Source: Treponema_I sp045599005 (GTDB lineage: Bacteria > Spirochaetota > Spirochaetia > Treponematales > Treponemataceae). Taken from it: a stretch of 64,000 nucleotides of DNA. Within the stretch, counting starts at the first letter, position 1; each line of letters starts with the position of its first letter. The notes beneath the pieces were generated by a model. It did not search any database. It worked only from the letters and a program-made list of their open reading frames with translations, and was not told the origin of the DNA. The stretch spans positions 1-64,000 of the forward strand of contig JAZRVF010000002.1 of the NCBI GenBank assembly GCA_045599005.1. Reading direction: 5' to 3'. Below, piece by piece: positions 50,128-57,119 of the stretch. The position numbers and the translations under genes are program-made.

Positions 50128-50549
50128 CTGTTGATAAACCAAAGTCCCACAAGACAGATTGCGACTCCAAGAACTTTGCTCCAGTTTATAACTTCGTGGT
50201 ACATGAAAAAACCGAGGAACAGTAGACCGATCGCAAGAAAGGCGTTTGTCACTGTGGCCAGGGTGCTGACTTTCCAGCCGGCTTTGTAAGCGTAGATAAA
50301 TCCCACTTCAAGTCCGGTGATGACAACTCCAAGGACAACAGTCGCCCAGTTAGAAAGCTTGAATTCCCGCAGAATGTTTCCGCCTCTGTTTGTGATAAAA
50401 AACATGAGCGCGGAAAACAAAGTGGCGACTGCATAGGTCACAGTCATTGATGCATAGGTGTTCATCTGCTCGGGAATGCCTTTAGCGCAGATCTGATAGA
50501 CAATGTTTGAGAGAACGATGATTGCCAGGGGCCAGATATAATTGAACAT
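50124..50549 (-). CDS. Small DMT/EamA-type transporter
   Basis: A 141-residue protein with four to five TM segments resembling half-size drug/metabolite transporters (EamA, EmrE-like). It begins YIWPLAIIVLSNIVYQICAKGIP and ends LLFLGFFMYHEVINWSKVLGVAICLVGLWF, the usual family end. It would act as a homodimer. Two starts are possible, ATG 50549 or 50585; neither has a strong ribosome-binding site, and the shorter fits the first TM. Confidence 0.68.
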   Translation of the reverse strand: MFNYIWPLAIIVLSNIVYQICAKGIPEQMNTYASMTVTYAVATLFSALMFFITNRGGNILREFKLSNWATVVLGVVITGLEVGFIYAYKAGWKVSTLATVTNAFLAIGLLFLGFFMYHEVINWSKVLGVAICLVGLWFINR

Positions 50550-50665
50550 GTAATGATTATATTTTATTGGGCCGATGATAGACAACTGTTTCCTGAATTA
50601 TTCCGTAGCCTGGTTCTTTCTTTGATTTGTTGATTTTAATATACAGTTCGGTATGTTTAATTTTG

Positions 50666-50694
50666 TTGACAATATTCTTCTGTTGAAATATACT
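50666..50694 (+). promoter_or_regulatory. Promoter of XRE regulator gene
   Basis: TTGACA (50666-50671), 17 bases, TATACT (50689-50694), 20 bases before the ATG. It is close to the consensus. Confidence 0.7.
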
Positions 50695-50713
50695 ATACAT
50701 AAGTGAGGTTAAA

Positions 50714-51163
50714 ATGAACAGAACTTTGAAGTATTTACGGGAAAAGAATCATTTTACGCAGACGGATCTGGCTGATTTTCTGGGAATTTCGCGTCAGATG
50801 TATATAAAGTATGAGAGCGGGGATGTTGATCCTCCTGTCTTTGTGATTAAGAAACTGAGTGAGAAGTACGGTGTTCCTTATGACGTGATCATGGATGACA
50901 AGCACGGACATAAAGAGGTTGAGTATAAGATAAAACCTGAGCCAGAACTGAAGGTTGCTTCACCAGGTCCGGCTTATATCGCTTCGAATAATTATTCTAT
51001 GGCTTATGAATTTGCAAGTAAGCTTAAATATGATGAGCTTTTTAAACTGTTGAGTGCAATTGTAAGATTTATGGAAGAAAAAAAGGAAAAACCGCAGATA
51101 AAAAAAATGAGTAAGGATGAAAGTCTTGCCATTTTAAATAAAATCAGTGGATGTATAAAATAG
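50714..51163 (+). CDS. XRE family helix-turn-helix regulator (antitoxin-like)
   Basis: A 149-residue protein. Residues 1-60 form an XRE/Cro helix-turn-helix (LKYLREKNHFTQTDLADFLGISRQMYIKYESGDVDPPVFVIKKLSEKYGV). The rest has a helical dimer or partner-binding region (MAYEFASKLKYDELFKLLSAIVRFMEE). It is followed directly by a PIN-domain remnant, so it looks like the antitoxin and autoregulator of a decayed toxin-antitoxin pair. Ribosome-binding site GTGAGG. Confidence 0.8.
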   Translation: MNRTLKYLREKNHFTQTDLADFLGISRQMYIKYESGDVDPPVFVIKKLSEKYGVPYDVIMDDKHGHKEVEYKIKPEPELKVASPGPAYIASNNYSMAYEFASKLKYDELFKLLSAIVRFMEEKKEKPQIKKMSKDESLAILNKISGCIK

Positions 51164-51518
51164 GTTTCTGCGTGATCTGTTTGATGATGTAATCCATGGA
51201 AAATTAAAAGGTTTTGTATCCGGTCATTCTCTTACAGATTTTTTCTACATAACAAGGAAGGAGATATCAAAAGAAGACAGGAAGCAGTTTCTGCTTATGA
51301 TTGCGAATAATTTCACTATTCTTACTGAACCCAATGACGTGTTTCTGTCAGTTTTATCGGACTCAGTTTTTTTTGATCTGGAGGATGGACTCCAGATACA
51401 ATGTGCAGAAGATGCTGTCCTTGATTATATTGTGACTGAGAATATTGATCATTTTAGGTTTTCCAAGATTAAGGCTCTTACAGCAGCGGAGTTTAATGCA
51501 GTTTATGAAAGCCTGTGA
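51162..51518 (+). pseudogene. PIN-domain toxin, N-terminally truncated
   Basis: From 51162 a frame runs without a start codon as RFLRDLFDDVIHGKLKGFV, then SGHSLTDFFYITRKEI, LTEPNDVFLSVL, DLEDGLQIQCA, DYIVTENIDHF and IKALTAAEF. These are the middle and end of a VapC-like PIN ribonuclease. The opening strand with the first catalytic Asp (normally DTNVxLD) and about 10-30 residues after it are absent. The remaining frame abuts the stop of the XRE gene. The first usable ATG (51297) would start mid-domain. The toxin is therefore very probably inactive. Confidence 0.75.
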
Positions 51519-51531
51519 TTCCTTTTGAAGA

Positions 51532-52188
51532 TCAGTCAAACCTCAGGATATAGGTTTGGGCTTTGAATGTTGCCGAGCCGTCAAACTTTGTGTATTCAGT
51601 GTCCTCAAGGAATGTCATGCCAAGTTTTTCCATTACACGGCGGCTTCCGATATTGTCTACTGCGAAAGTTCCTGCAAGGGCCGGAATGTTCCTGGTTTTA
51701 CGGGCATAGTCAATGATCTTGGTGATTGCCTCTGTTGTGATTCCCTTGTTCCACATGTCACTGCGGATGTTGTAGCCGATGCTCCATACTTCAGTTTCGG
51801 GATGATGGGAGTGATAGACACCGCCGCTGCCGATAAGTTCACCGGTTTCTTTCCAGACAAAGCCGTATTCCAGATCCTCAGGGTTTGTGTAAAGGGAATT
51901 GATCCAGTCTACACCTTCGGCAGGACTTCTGTACTTTGTATAAAGCATGAAACGGGCAGTTTTTTCGTCCCCTGTCCATCTGTATACTGCGAGTACATCA
52001 TCAAAAACTAAAGGACGGAGGATAAGGCGCTCCGTTTCCAGAATAGGAGTTGCCTCAATGTAAGGATGATCTGTAAGAGCGTAGCAGATCCAGTCGGTGA
52101 GGCCCCGGGGCAGGCGTTCATCCATAGGGGTGCCGTCATCAAACAGAAGGTTGCAGTGCATAGGGTTTACAAGACAGTGCTGGCCCAT
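51532..52188 (-). CDS. GNAT acetyltransferase with esterase-derived N-terminal tail
   Basis: A 218-residue frame. Residues about 46-218 are a RimJ/RimL-type GNAT (ILETERLILRPLVFDDVLAVYRWTGDEKTARFM, IGYNIRSDMWNKGITTEAITKIIDYA, NIGSRRVMEKLGM). The first 41 residues (MGQHCLVNPMHCNLLFDDGTPMDE...) do not belong to a GNAT. They read as the C-terminal end of the esterase encoded immediately upstream in the same frame. No good ribosome-binding site precedes any ATG. It may be part of a split or read-through gene. Confidence 0.7.
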   Translation of the reverse strand: MGQHCLVNPMHCNLLFDDGTPMDERLPRGLTDWICYALTDHPYIEATPILETERLILRPLVFDDVLAVYRWTGDEKTARFMLYTKYRSPAEGVDWINSLYTNPEDLEYGFVWKETGELIGSGGVYHSHHPETEVWSIGYNIRSDMWNKGITTEAITKIIDYARKTRNIPALAGTFAVDNIGSRRVMEKLGMTFLEDTEYTKFDGSATFKAQTYILRFD

Positions 52189-52215
52189 TTCTGTTCCAAA
52201 GTTGATGGATGCGAT

Positions 52216-52965
52216 TCATCTGTCACCGTTGCAGACCCAGTCCGGAGTATATATGAAACAGTGCTTCATTCTGTTCAGGCGGGGCAGACGGGGAACAATC
52301 TTTCCCTCATAATCGTTGAATTCATCCCGTTTTCCCATTGCAAGGAAAAGGTGGACGTTGTTTTTGTCCCAGGTGTCAATCACTGAATCTTCCGGCAGAT
52401 CATCTGACCCGACTGGAATAAGAACGTTGAAGAAATCAGGATACTTTTCGCCCATATAATAAGTCATATAGGCGCCGGCAGAATTTCCCCAGAGCAGTTT
52501 TTTGCTTACGCCACCGTTGGCTTCAGTGTGCTTTCTGATAAACTCACAGATCAGACTGTAGAGAGGCTCCTGGTATTCCGGTCCCCATGAGTCAACCACT
52601 TCGCCGTCAGCGTTGCGTTTCTCGTTGGCCAGTGGAACAAGAACATAAGCGCCGCCCAAAGCCTTCTGGTATTTCTCTGTGGCAAAGAATTCTGCTCCCG
52701 CGTAGTTTATGCAGACATCACCTTCCAACGCATTTGTGTACCCGTGGAGGAAAATCAGAACCGGGTAGGCCTTGCCCTTTTCAAACCCCTTTTCTGTGGG
52801 ATCAAAAAAGTAATACTTCATGTCTGCGTCCGCAGAAAAATCTTCCTTAAAAAGATTAAAATATTCGCCGACCTTGTAAGTCGGTCCGTAAGAGATAAAT
52901 GCACCTTCAGGTATATCCTTTGCCCATGGTGGAGTCGGTCTTGTTTCTTCCATAAGTTCTGCCAT
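52216..52965 (-). CDS. Alpha/beta-hydrolase esterase, C-terminus cut by in-frame TGA
   Basis: A 249-residue esterase (PHB-depolymerase/prolyl-oligopeptidase-like fold). YPVLIFLHGYTNAL holds the oxyanion HG near 73-75. The nucleophile is Ser162 in GNSAG. The acid is likely in MGKRDEFNDY. The frame ends at a TGA after WVCNGDR. Without interruption the same frame continues IASINFGTEMGQHCL into the next gene, giving the missing His-containing tail. The catalytic His is probably lost in the short product unless the stop is read through. No signal peptide. Confidence 0.72.
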   Translation of the reverse strand: MAELMEETRPTPPWAKDIPEGAFISYGPTYKVGEYFNLFKEDFSADADMKYYFFDPTEKGFEKGKAYPVLIFLHGYTNALEGDVCINYAGAEFFATEKYQKALGGAYVLVPLANEKRNADGEVVDSWGPEYQEPLYSLICEFIRKHTEANGGVSKKLLWGNSAGAYMTYYMGEKYPDFFNVLIPVGSDDLPEDSVIDTWDKNNVHLFLAMGKRDEFNDYEGKIVPRLPRLNRMKHCFIYTPDWVCNGDR

Positions 52966-52994
52966 TGTCTGTCCTCAGATCAGTCTGTTTTCTT

Positions 52995-53212
52995 TCAATC
53001 TACACCAAAATCAGTTTTTAATCTCCATCTGTTGGACTGAAGACTGAGCATGTCTACCTGCTCTTTCTCTTCGGCATCCTCAGTAAGACAGACCAGATCC
53101 AGGTCCTTGGGCATTGATATAATGTGTTTAAGAACCGCGCAGTCCTTATAGTTGTGGTGGTCACTTATTCTGTCCACAAAAGATTTGTCGATCTTGATTG
53201 TGTCCGGCGCAC
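52995..53212 (-). pseudogene. EAL-domain (c-di-GMP phosphodiesterase) remnant
   Basis: On the minus strand the translated stretch TIKIDKSFVDRISDHH, then AVLKHIISMPKDLDLVCLTEDAEEKEQVDML follows the order of an EAL domain (LKIDKSFI..., IIxLAxxLGLxVVAEGVET, EQxxxL). The catalytic Glu motif EAL itself and everything upstream are missing, and VAEGVE has become CLTEDAEE. It is a decayed C-terminal fragment. Confidence 0.6.
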
Positions 53213-53265
53213 TTTCCGTAGGCGTCACGAAGCCTGAGACTTTTCCGCTGCTTTCTGACAGAGTG

Positions 53266-53294
53266 TTGTTTGGAGGTGATTTCTGATTTATAAT
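53266..53294 (+). promoter_or_regulatory. Promoter of PNPOx-like gene
   Basis: TTGTTT (53266-53271), 17 bases, TATAAT (53289-53294), 38 bases before the ATG at 53333. Confidence 0.5.
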
Positions 53295-53332
53295 GAGGAA
53301 AGCACTCATGCAGGGCAAAAAAGGAGTTTTAT

Positions 53333-53725
53333 ATGAACAGGATTGTAGAAGCTGTAAAAGAGAACGGGGTTTATTTCATCGCCACAACTGACGGCACAAA
53401 AGCACAGGTCCGTCCCTTCGGAACCATCGAGGAGATTGACGGTGTTATTTACATTCAGACAGGCAATCAGAAAGAATGCTTTAAACAGATGATGAGCCAT
53501 CCACAGATCCAGATCTCATCAATGGGGAAAGACGGTTCATGGATCCGACTTGACGCCACCGCTGAACATGTGGACAGTCTTGAGATAAGGGAAAAATTCC
53601 TTGAGCTGGAACCGAATCTTAAGGCAATGTACTCAGCGGATGACGGAAAATGTGCTGTAGTCGCACTGAGGAATCCAGTCTGCATGAAGTATTCATTCAC
53701 CGGAGCACCGGTGGAAATCAAATAA
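53333..53725 (+). CDS. Pyridoxamine 5'-phosphate oxidase family flavoprotein
   Basis: A 130-residue split-barrel protein of the PNPOx-like family (NimC-type size). YFIATTDGTKAQVRPFGTIEEIDGVIYIQTGNQKECFKQMMSHPQIQISSM is the usual FMN-binding half. The later part (IREKFLELEPNLKAMYSADDGKCAVVALRNP) fits the family C-terminus. Such proteins bind FMN or F420 and reduce small molecules; the substrate is unknown. AAAGGAG supports the start. Confidence 0.83.
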   Translation: MNRIVEAVKENGVYFIATTDGTKAQVRPFGTIEEIDGVIYIQTGNQKECFKQMMSHPQIQISSMGKDGSWIRLDATAEHVDSLEIREKFLELEPNLKAMYSADDGKCAVVALRNPVCMKYSFTGAPVEIK

Positions 53726-53789
53726 AAAACGAGATTATCCCCTTAGGGACAGAAAAGGGATATTTCCGATAAAAAATCCAGATTATGCA

Positions 53790-53821
53790 GGGAATCTCTG
53801 ACTTCAATGCCGGAGATTCCC
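53790..53821. terminator. Convergent hairpin between PNPOx-like and GtrA genes
   Basis: GGGAATCTC and GAGATTCCC form a perfect 9-base stem with a 14-base loop in the gap between two convergent genes. There is no strong T run next to it, so terminator activity is only likely by position. Confidence 0.35.
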
Positions 53822-53827
53822 GGTCCC

Positions 53828-54277
53828 TCAGTTTTCTGTTTTTTCCTTTTTCTGGGTATCAATGCTGTTCCCGAAGACAACGAAACGGTCATAAAGATAT
53901 TCCAGTACAAAGTTGCAGATCATGTTGATGACGGTGACAAGAAAATCGTTGAGACCGACTGTCTCAGCAAGGTAGTTTCCGGCGATTGTTGACAGAGGTG
54001 TGAATACCAGATAGAAGCCTGCCACTTTCAGCATGGCAAGCGGCACATTGTTCGCGGATTTGAAGGTGAATCTTCGGTTAAGTGTGAAGTTCCAGACCAC
54101 TGATGCGATAAGCGCGATAAGGTAGCAGGGCCAGTAAGACCAGTCCGTGACCAGCTCCAGCAGTGCAAAAACCCCCATCTCGATGATTCCCGCAGAAACT
54201 GAGAAAAGTGTGAATTTGACTGCGCGGATCACTTCCTTCTGTTTTTCATTCAATGATAAAGATTTGTGTAATCCCAT
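53828..54277 (-). CDS. GtrA family membrane protein
   Basis: A 149-residue protein with four TM segments. The GtrA signature AVKFTLFSVSAGIIEMGVFALLELV, then VWNFTLNRRFTF, and FVLEYLYDRFVVF are visible. GtrA proteins help move lipid-linked sugars across the inner membrane in O-antigen, teichoic acid or glycan modification. No glycosyltransferase gene is next to it. The upstream UPF0340 gene is on the same strand 39 bases away. Confidence 0.85.
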   Translation of the reverse strand: MGLHKSLSLNEKQKEVIRAVKFTLFSVSAGIIEMGVFALLELVTDWSYWPCYLIALIASVVWNFTLNRRFTFKSANNVPLAMLKVAGFYLVFTPLSTIAGNYLAETVGLNDFLVTVINMICNFVLEYLYDRFVVFGNSIDTQKKEKTEN

Positions 54278-54316
54278 TTTTCTGTTTCCTTTCCGATTCT
54301 GTCCAGTTTGACTGCC

Positions 54317-54871
54317 TTACTCATACCTTGCCCGTTCGCCGCCGATCAGCTTCGGGCGGGTGTAGGCGGCAGTGACGTATGCATTTCCGATGTGGCAGTC
54401 TTTAAGCCTGAAAGGAACAGCCACATCTTTCAGGTGCATTCCGATAAGAGTGCTCCCGATGTCCAGGCCGGCATGTGCTTTTATGTGCTCCACAACTGCG
54501 GGGCATTCAAAGCCGTGGTAAGCCGCTGTCGCAAAGGAACCGCCACCCTTGAGCCAGGGAACCACGGAAACAGCCTCATAATTGTATTTTTCCGCACATT
54601 CCCTTGAGATGACAAGAGCACGGTTCAGGTGTTCACAGCACTGTGCGGCAAGAAATATCCCGTTTCTGTCACAGGTCCGCTTTGCAGCTTTGAAAACCGC
54701 TTCCCCGATCTCGGCGCTTGAGGCGTGGCCGATCAGTCCGCCGCCTATTTCGCTTGAAGAACAGCCGATCACAAAAACAGAACCCTGTGCAAGAGGGTGG
54801 GCATCAATCACCTGCTGGACAGCATTCTCAACCTGGCATTCAATTGTGTGCAGATCAATGGTTTTTTCCAT
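54317..54871 (-). CDS. UPF0340 / TIGR01440 family protein
   Basis: A 184-residue soluble protein of the UPF0340 (YwlG, DUF436) family. Motifs: VFVIGCSSSEIGGGLIGHASSAEIGEAV, LAAQCCEHLNRALVISREC, VVPWLKGGGSFATAAY and KDVAVPFRLKDCHIGNAYVTAAYTRPKLIGG. The molecular function of the family is not established. Confidence 0.9.
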   Translation of the reverse strand: MEKTIDLHTIECQVENAVQQVIDAHPLAQGSVFVIGCSSSEIGGGLIGHASSAEIGEAVFKAAKRTCDRNGIFLAAQCCEHLNRALVISRECAEKYNYEAVSVVPWLKGGGSFATAAYHGFECPAVVEHIKAHAGLDIGSTLIGMHLKDVAVPFRLKDCHIGNAYVTAAYTRPKLIGGERARYE

Positions 54872-55117
54872 AAGTAATAAAATTTCTCCCGGATAACCTG
54901 AATTATATGATCACAGTTTACAGGACTTTTTGTCTTGTTGAAAGGGTGGAGAAGGGATGTCGGAAAAGTGCAAAGATCAGTACAGAAAAATACAAACCAT
55001 ACTGAAGATTTTTCCTCTTTTTGTCCAAAAAACTTTGATTTTAGGTGAAAATCCCTAAAAAAAACTTAAAATGTCGGAATTGTGCAATAAAAAAACGGCA
55101 TTTTCTTTTTGACTTCG

Positions 55118-55123
55118 TATAAT
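55118..55123 (+). promoter_or_regulatory. Possible -10 element of the second importer operon
   Basis: TATAAT lies 22 bases before the first permease ATG (55146). No -35 is found at 16-18 bases, which would suit an activator-dependent promoter. The 270-base region upstream is AT-rich and shows no copy of the operators near 5.7-5.9 kb. Confidence 0.4.
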
Positions 55124-55145
55124 CTGACAATCGAGGTTACAACTT

Positions 55146-56096
55146 ATGGAGAAACAAACCAAACTTGCAAACAAGCATCTGTGGCGTGAGATCAAACGTC
55201 ACGGCTCAATCTATGCAATTCTGCTGATTCCCGTTGTGTATTATGTTATTTTCAAATACTTTCCCATTTGGAACGGACAGATTGCATTCAAAGACTTCAA
55301 AGCACGCAATGGTGTAATGGACAGTCCCTGGGCATCAACAAAAGGAGCCCTTGACCTGTTCAAATACTTCAAGACATTCGTGAATGCCTATTACTTCAAA
55401 CAACTTATCCGCAACACACTTATGTACAGTTTCGGAAAACTGCTTGTAAGTGTTCCTCTTTCAATCATTCTCGCTGTCGTCCTGTATGAGAGCCGCCGTA
55501 AATATCTGCGCCCCATTGTACAGACACTGGCTTATCTGCCCCACTTCCTTTCATGGGTTATTGTTTACGGTGTTCTTCTTTCACTTTTTGCACCCGGTGA
55601 CGGTGTTGTGAACGACATCATCAAAGCATTCGGTGGCGAACCGGTCAACTTCATGACTGATACAAAAGTGTTCCCCTGGATCGTAATTTTCTCTGACGCT
55701 TGGAAGGAGATGGGATGGTCAGCGATCATCTTCATCGCAGCCCTTATGGCAATCGATCCGTCCCTTTACGAAGCCGCAATGGTTGAAGGTGCAACCGCAT
55801 GGCAGCGCACACTCAACATCACACTGCCTTCAATCCTTCCCGTTATCGCAACTGTTGTCCTGCTCCGTCTTGGTACGATTCTTGATGCCGGATTCAACCA
55901 GATGTACATGCTTTATTCAATTCCGGTCTACGAGGTGGCGGACATCATTGATACCTGGGTTTACAGGCAGGGTCTGCTGGAGTTCAATTACTCCCTTGCG
56001 ACGGCCGCCGGTATTTTCAAAGGTGTTATCGGTATGTGTCTGGTACTTTTCTCCAACAAACTGGTTTCCAGAATTTCTGATTCATCACTGCTGTAG
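55146..56096 (+). CDS. CUT1 sugar ABC importer permease (LplB/YteP-like), second system
   Basis: A 316-residue permease, a paralogue of the one at 5916. About six TM segments and the EAA loop YEAAMVEGATAWQRTLNITLPS. The C-terminus (SNKLVSRISDSSLL) matches the paralogue's (KKTTDSSLW). The ribosome-binding site is CGAGG. With the next two genes it forms a complete importer minus the ATPase. The adjacent GH105 and pectinesterase genes point to pectin or rhamnogalacturonan oligosaccharides as cargo. Confidence 0.88.
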   Translation: MEKQTKLANKHLWREIKRHGSIYAILLIPVVYYVIFKYFPIWNGQIAFKDFKARNGVMDSPWASTKGALDLFKYFKTFVNAYYFKQLIRNTLMYSFGKLLVSVPLSIILAVVLYESRRKYLRPIVQTLAYLPHFLSWVIVYGVLLSLFAPGDGVVNDIIKAFGGEPVNFMTDTKVFPWIVIFSDAWKEMGWSAIIFIAALMAIDPSLYEAAMVEGATAWQRTLNITLPSILPVIATVVLLRLGTILDAGFNQMYMLYSIPVYEVADIIDTWVYRQGLLEFNYSLATAAGIFKGVIGMCLVLFSNKLVSRISDSSLL

Positions 56097-56116
56097 GATT
56101 TGAGGAGATATTGATT

Positions 56117-57028
56117 ATGGCTAAAGAAAAACAGAACAAAGCACCTGTTTCAACTATCAAAGTTCCTGCTTCAGACAAAGCATTCTATGCAGTCCTTGAC
56201 GTATTCCTTGTGATCGTTCTGATTGCTGTGATTATTCCCCTGTGGAGTACAATCACTCTTTCATTCCGGCCGTCAACATACATCGGAACCAATCTGGAAG
56301 GCATGTTCCTTCCTTTCTGGAACTGGTCAACGGCGGCATACAAGACACTGCTGGGCAACAACGGATTCATCCTGGCTTTTACAAACAGCTTCAAGATCCT
56401 GATTTTCGGTGTGGCTTCAGCTCTGATCCTTACAGTTCCCATGGCTTACGGTCTTTCAGTAAAAACCTTGCCCGGACGTAAGTTCCTCAACGTTTTTGTG
56501 CTGATTCCCTATCTGTTCAACGTCGGTATGATTCCTTCCTACCTTGTTGTAAGAAGCCTGGGTCTTACTGACCACCTGGCGGCAGTCTTCATTCCCGGTG
56601 CAATCAGTACATACAACTGTATCATCATGCGCGGTTTCTTTGAGGGAATCCCCGGAGAACTCAAGGAATCAGCACGTATTGACGGAGCACCTGAGTGGAT
56701 GGTTCTTATCCGCATCATTCTGCCCCTTTCAAAACCGATTCTCATGACAATCGGTCTCTATTACGGTGTGTCCTTCTGGAACGACTTCTTCCACGCCATG
56801 CTGTATCTGAACAAAAGCACACTGCAGCCACTGCCAATCCTTCTGCGCAATATTCTGCTGGGTGCAAGCCTGAACGAAAACCTTGATGTGAACGCCTTCG
56901 GTGAGGCACCGATCTCCGCAATCAAGGCAGCAAGCGTATTCATGTCGGCAATCCCCATGATCATCGCTTATCCGTTCATCCAAAAGTACTTTACCAAGGG
57001 AACTCTCCTTGGAAGTGTTAAAGGCTGA
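56117..57028 (+). CDS. CUT1 sugar ABC importer permease (YtcP-like), second system
   Basis: A 303-residue permease with six TM segments and the EAA loop LKESARIDGAPEWMVLIRIILPLSKP. The C-terminus is PFIQKYFTKGTLLGSVKG. The start ATG at 56117 sits nine bases after GAGGAG; a TTG two codons upstream is too close to that site. It pairs with the permease just upstream. Two GC-rich hairpins separate it from the binding-protein gene. Confidence 0.88.
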   Translation: MAKEKQNKAPVSTIKVPASDKAFYAVLDVFLVIVLIAVIIPLWSTITLSFRPSTYIGTNLEGMFLPFWNWSTAAYKTLLGNNGFILAFTNSFKILIFGVASALILTVPMAYGLSVKTLPGRKFLNVFVLIPYLFNVGMIPSYLVVRSLGLTDHLAAVFIPGAISTYNCIIMRGFFEGIPGELKESARIDGAPEWMVLIRIILPLSKPILMTIGLYYGVSFWNDFFHAMLYLNKSTLQPLPILLRNILLGASLNENLDVNAFGEAPISAIKAASVFMSAIPMIIAYPFIQKYFTKGTLLGSVKG

Positions 57029-57041
57029 TTTCATCAGTCCC

Positions 57042-57097
57042 GGACCGGTTCTCCGGTCCATATCACATTGTTTCAAGCAGCCGTCTGACTGCGGCTG
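57042..57097 (+). other. Two intercistronic RNA hairpins before the binding-protein gene
   Basis: GGACCGG-TTCT-CCGGTCC (57042-57059) and CAGCCG-N8-CGGCTG (57078-57097). Neither is followed by a T run. In importer operons such stems can protect or trim the upstream message so that binding protein is made in excess. Confidence 0.55.
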
Positions 57098-57119
57098 TTA
57101 CGCCAAATAGGAGGAATAT

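Noticed and set aside
52216..52218. TGA in the esterase as a selenocysteine codon
   Set aside because: No Sec-type family, no recognisable stem-loop requirement met, and the residue lies outside the active site; nonsense mutation or read-through are simpler.
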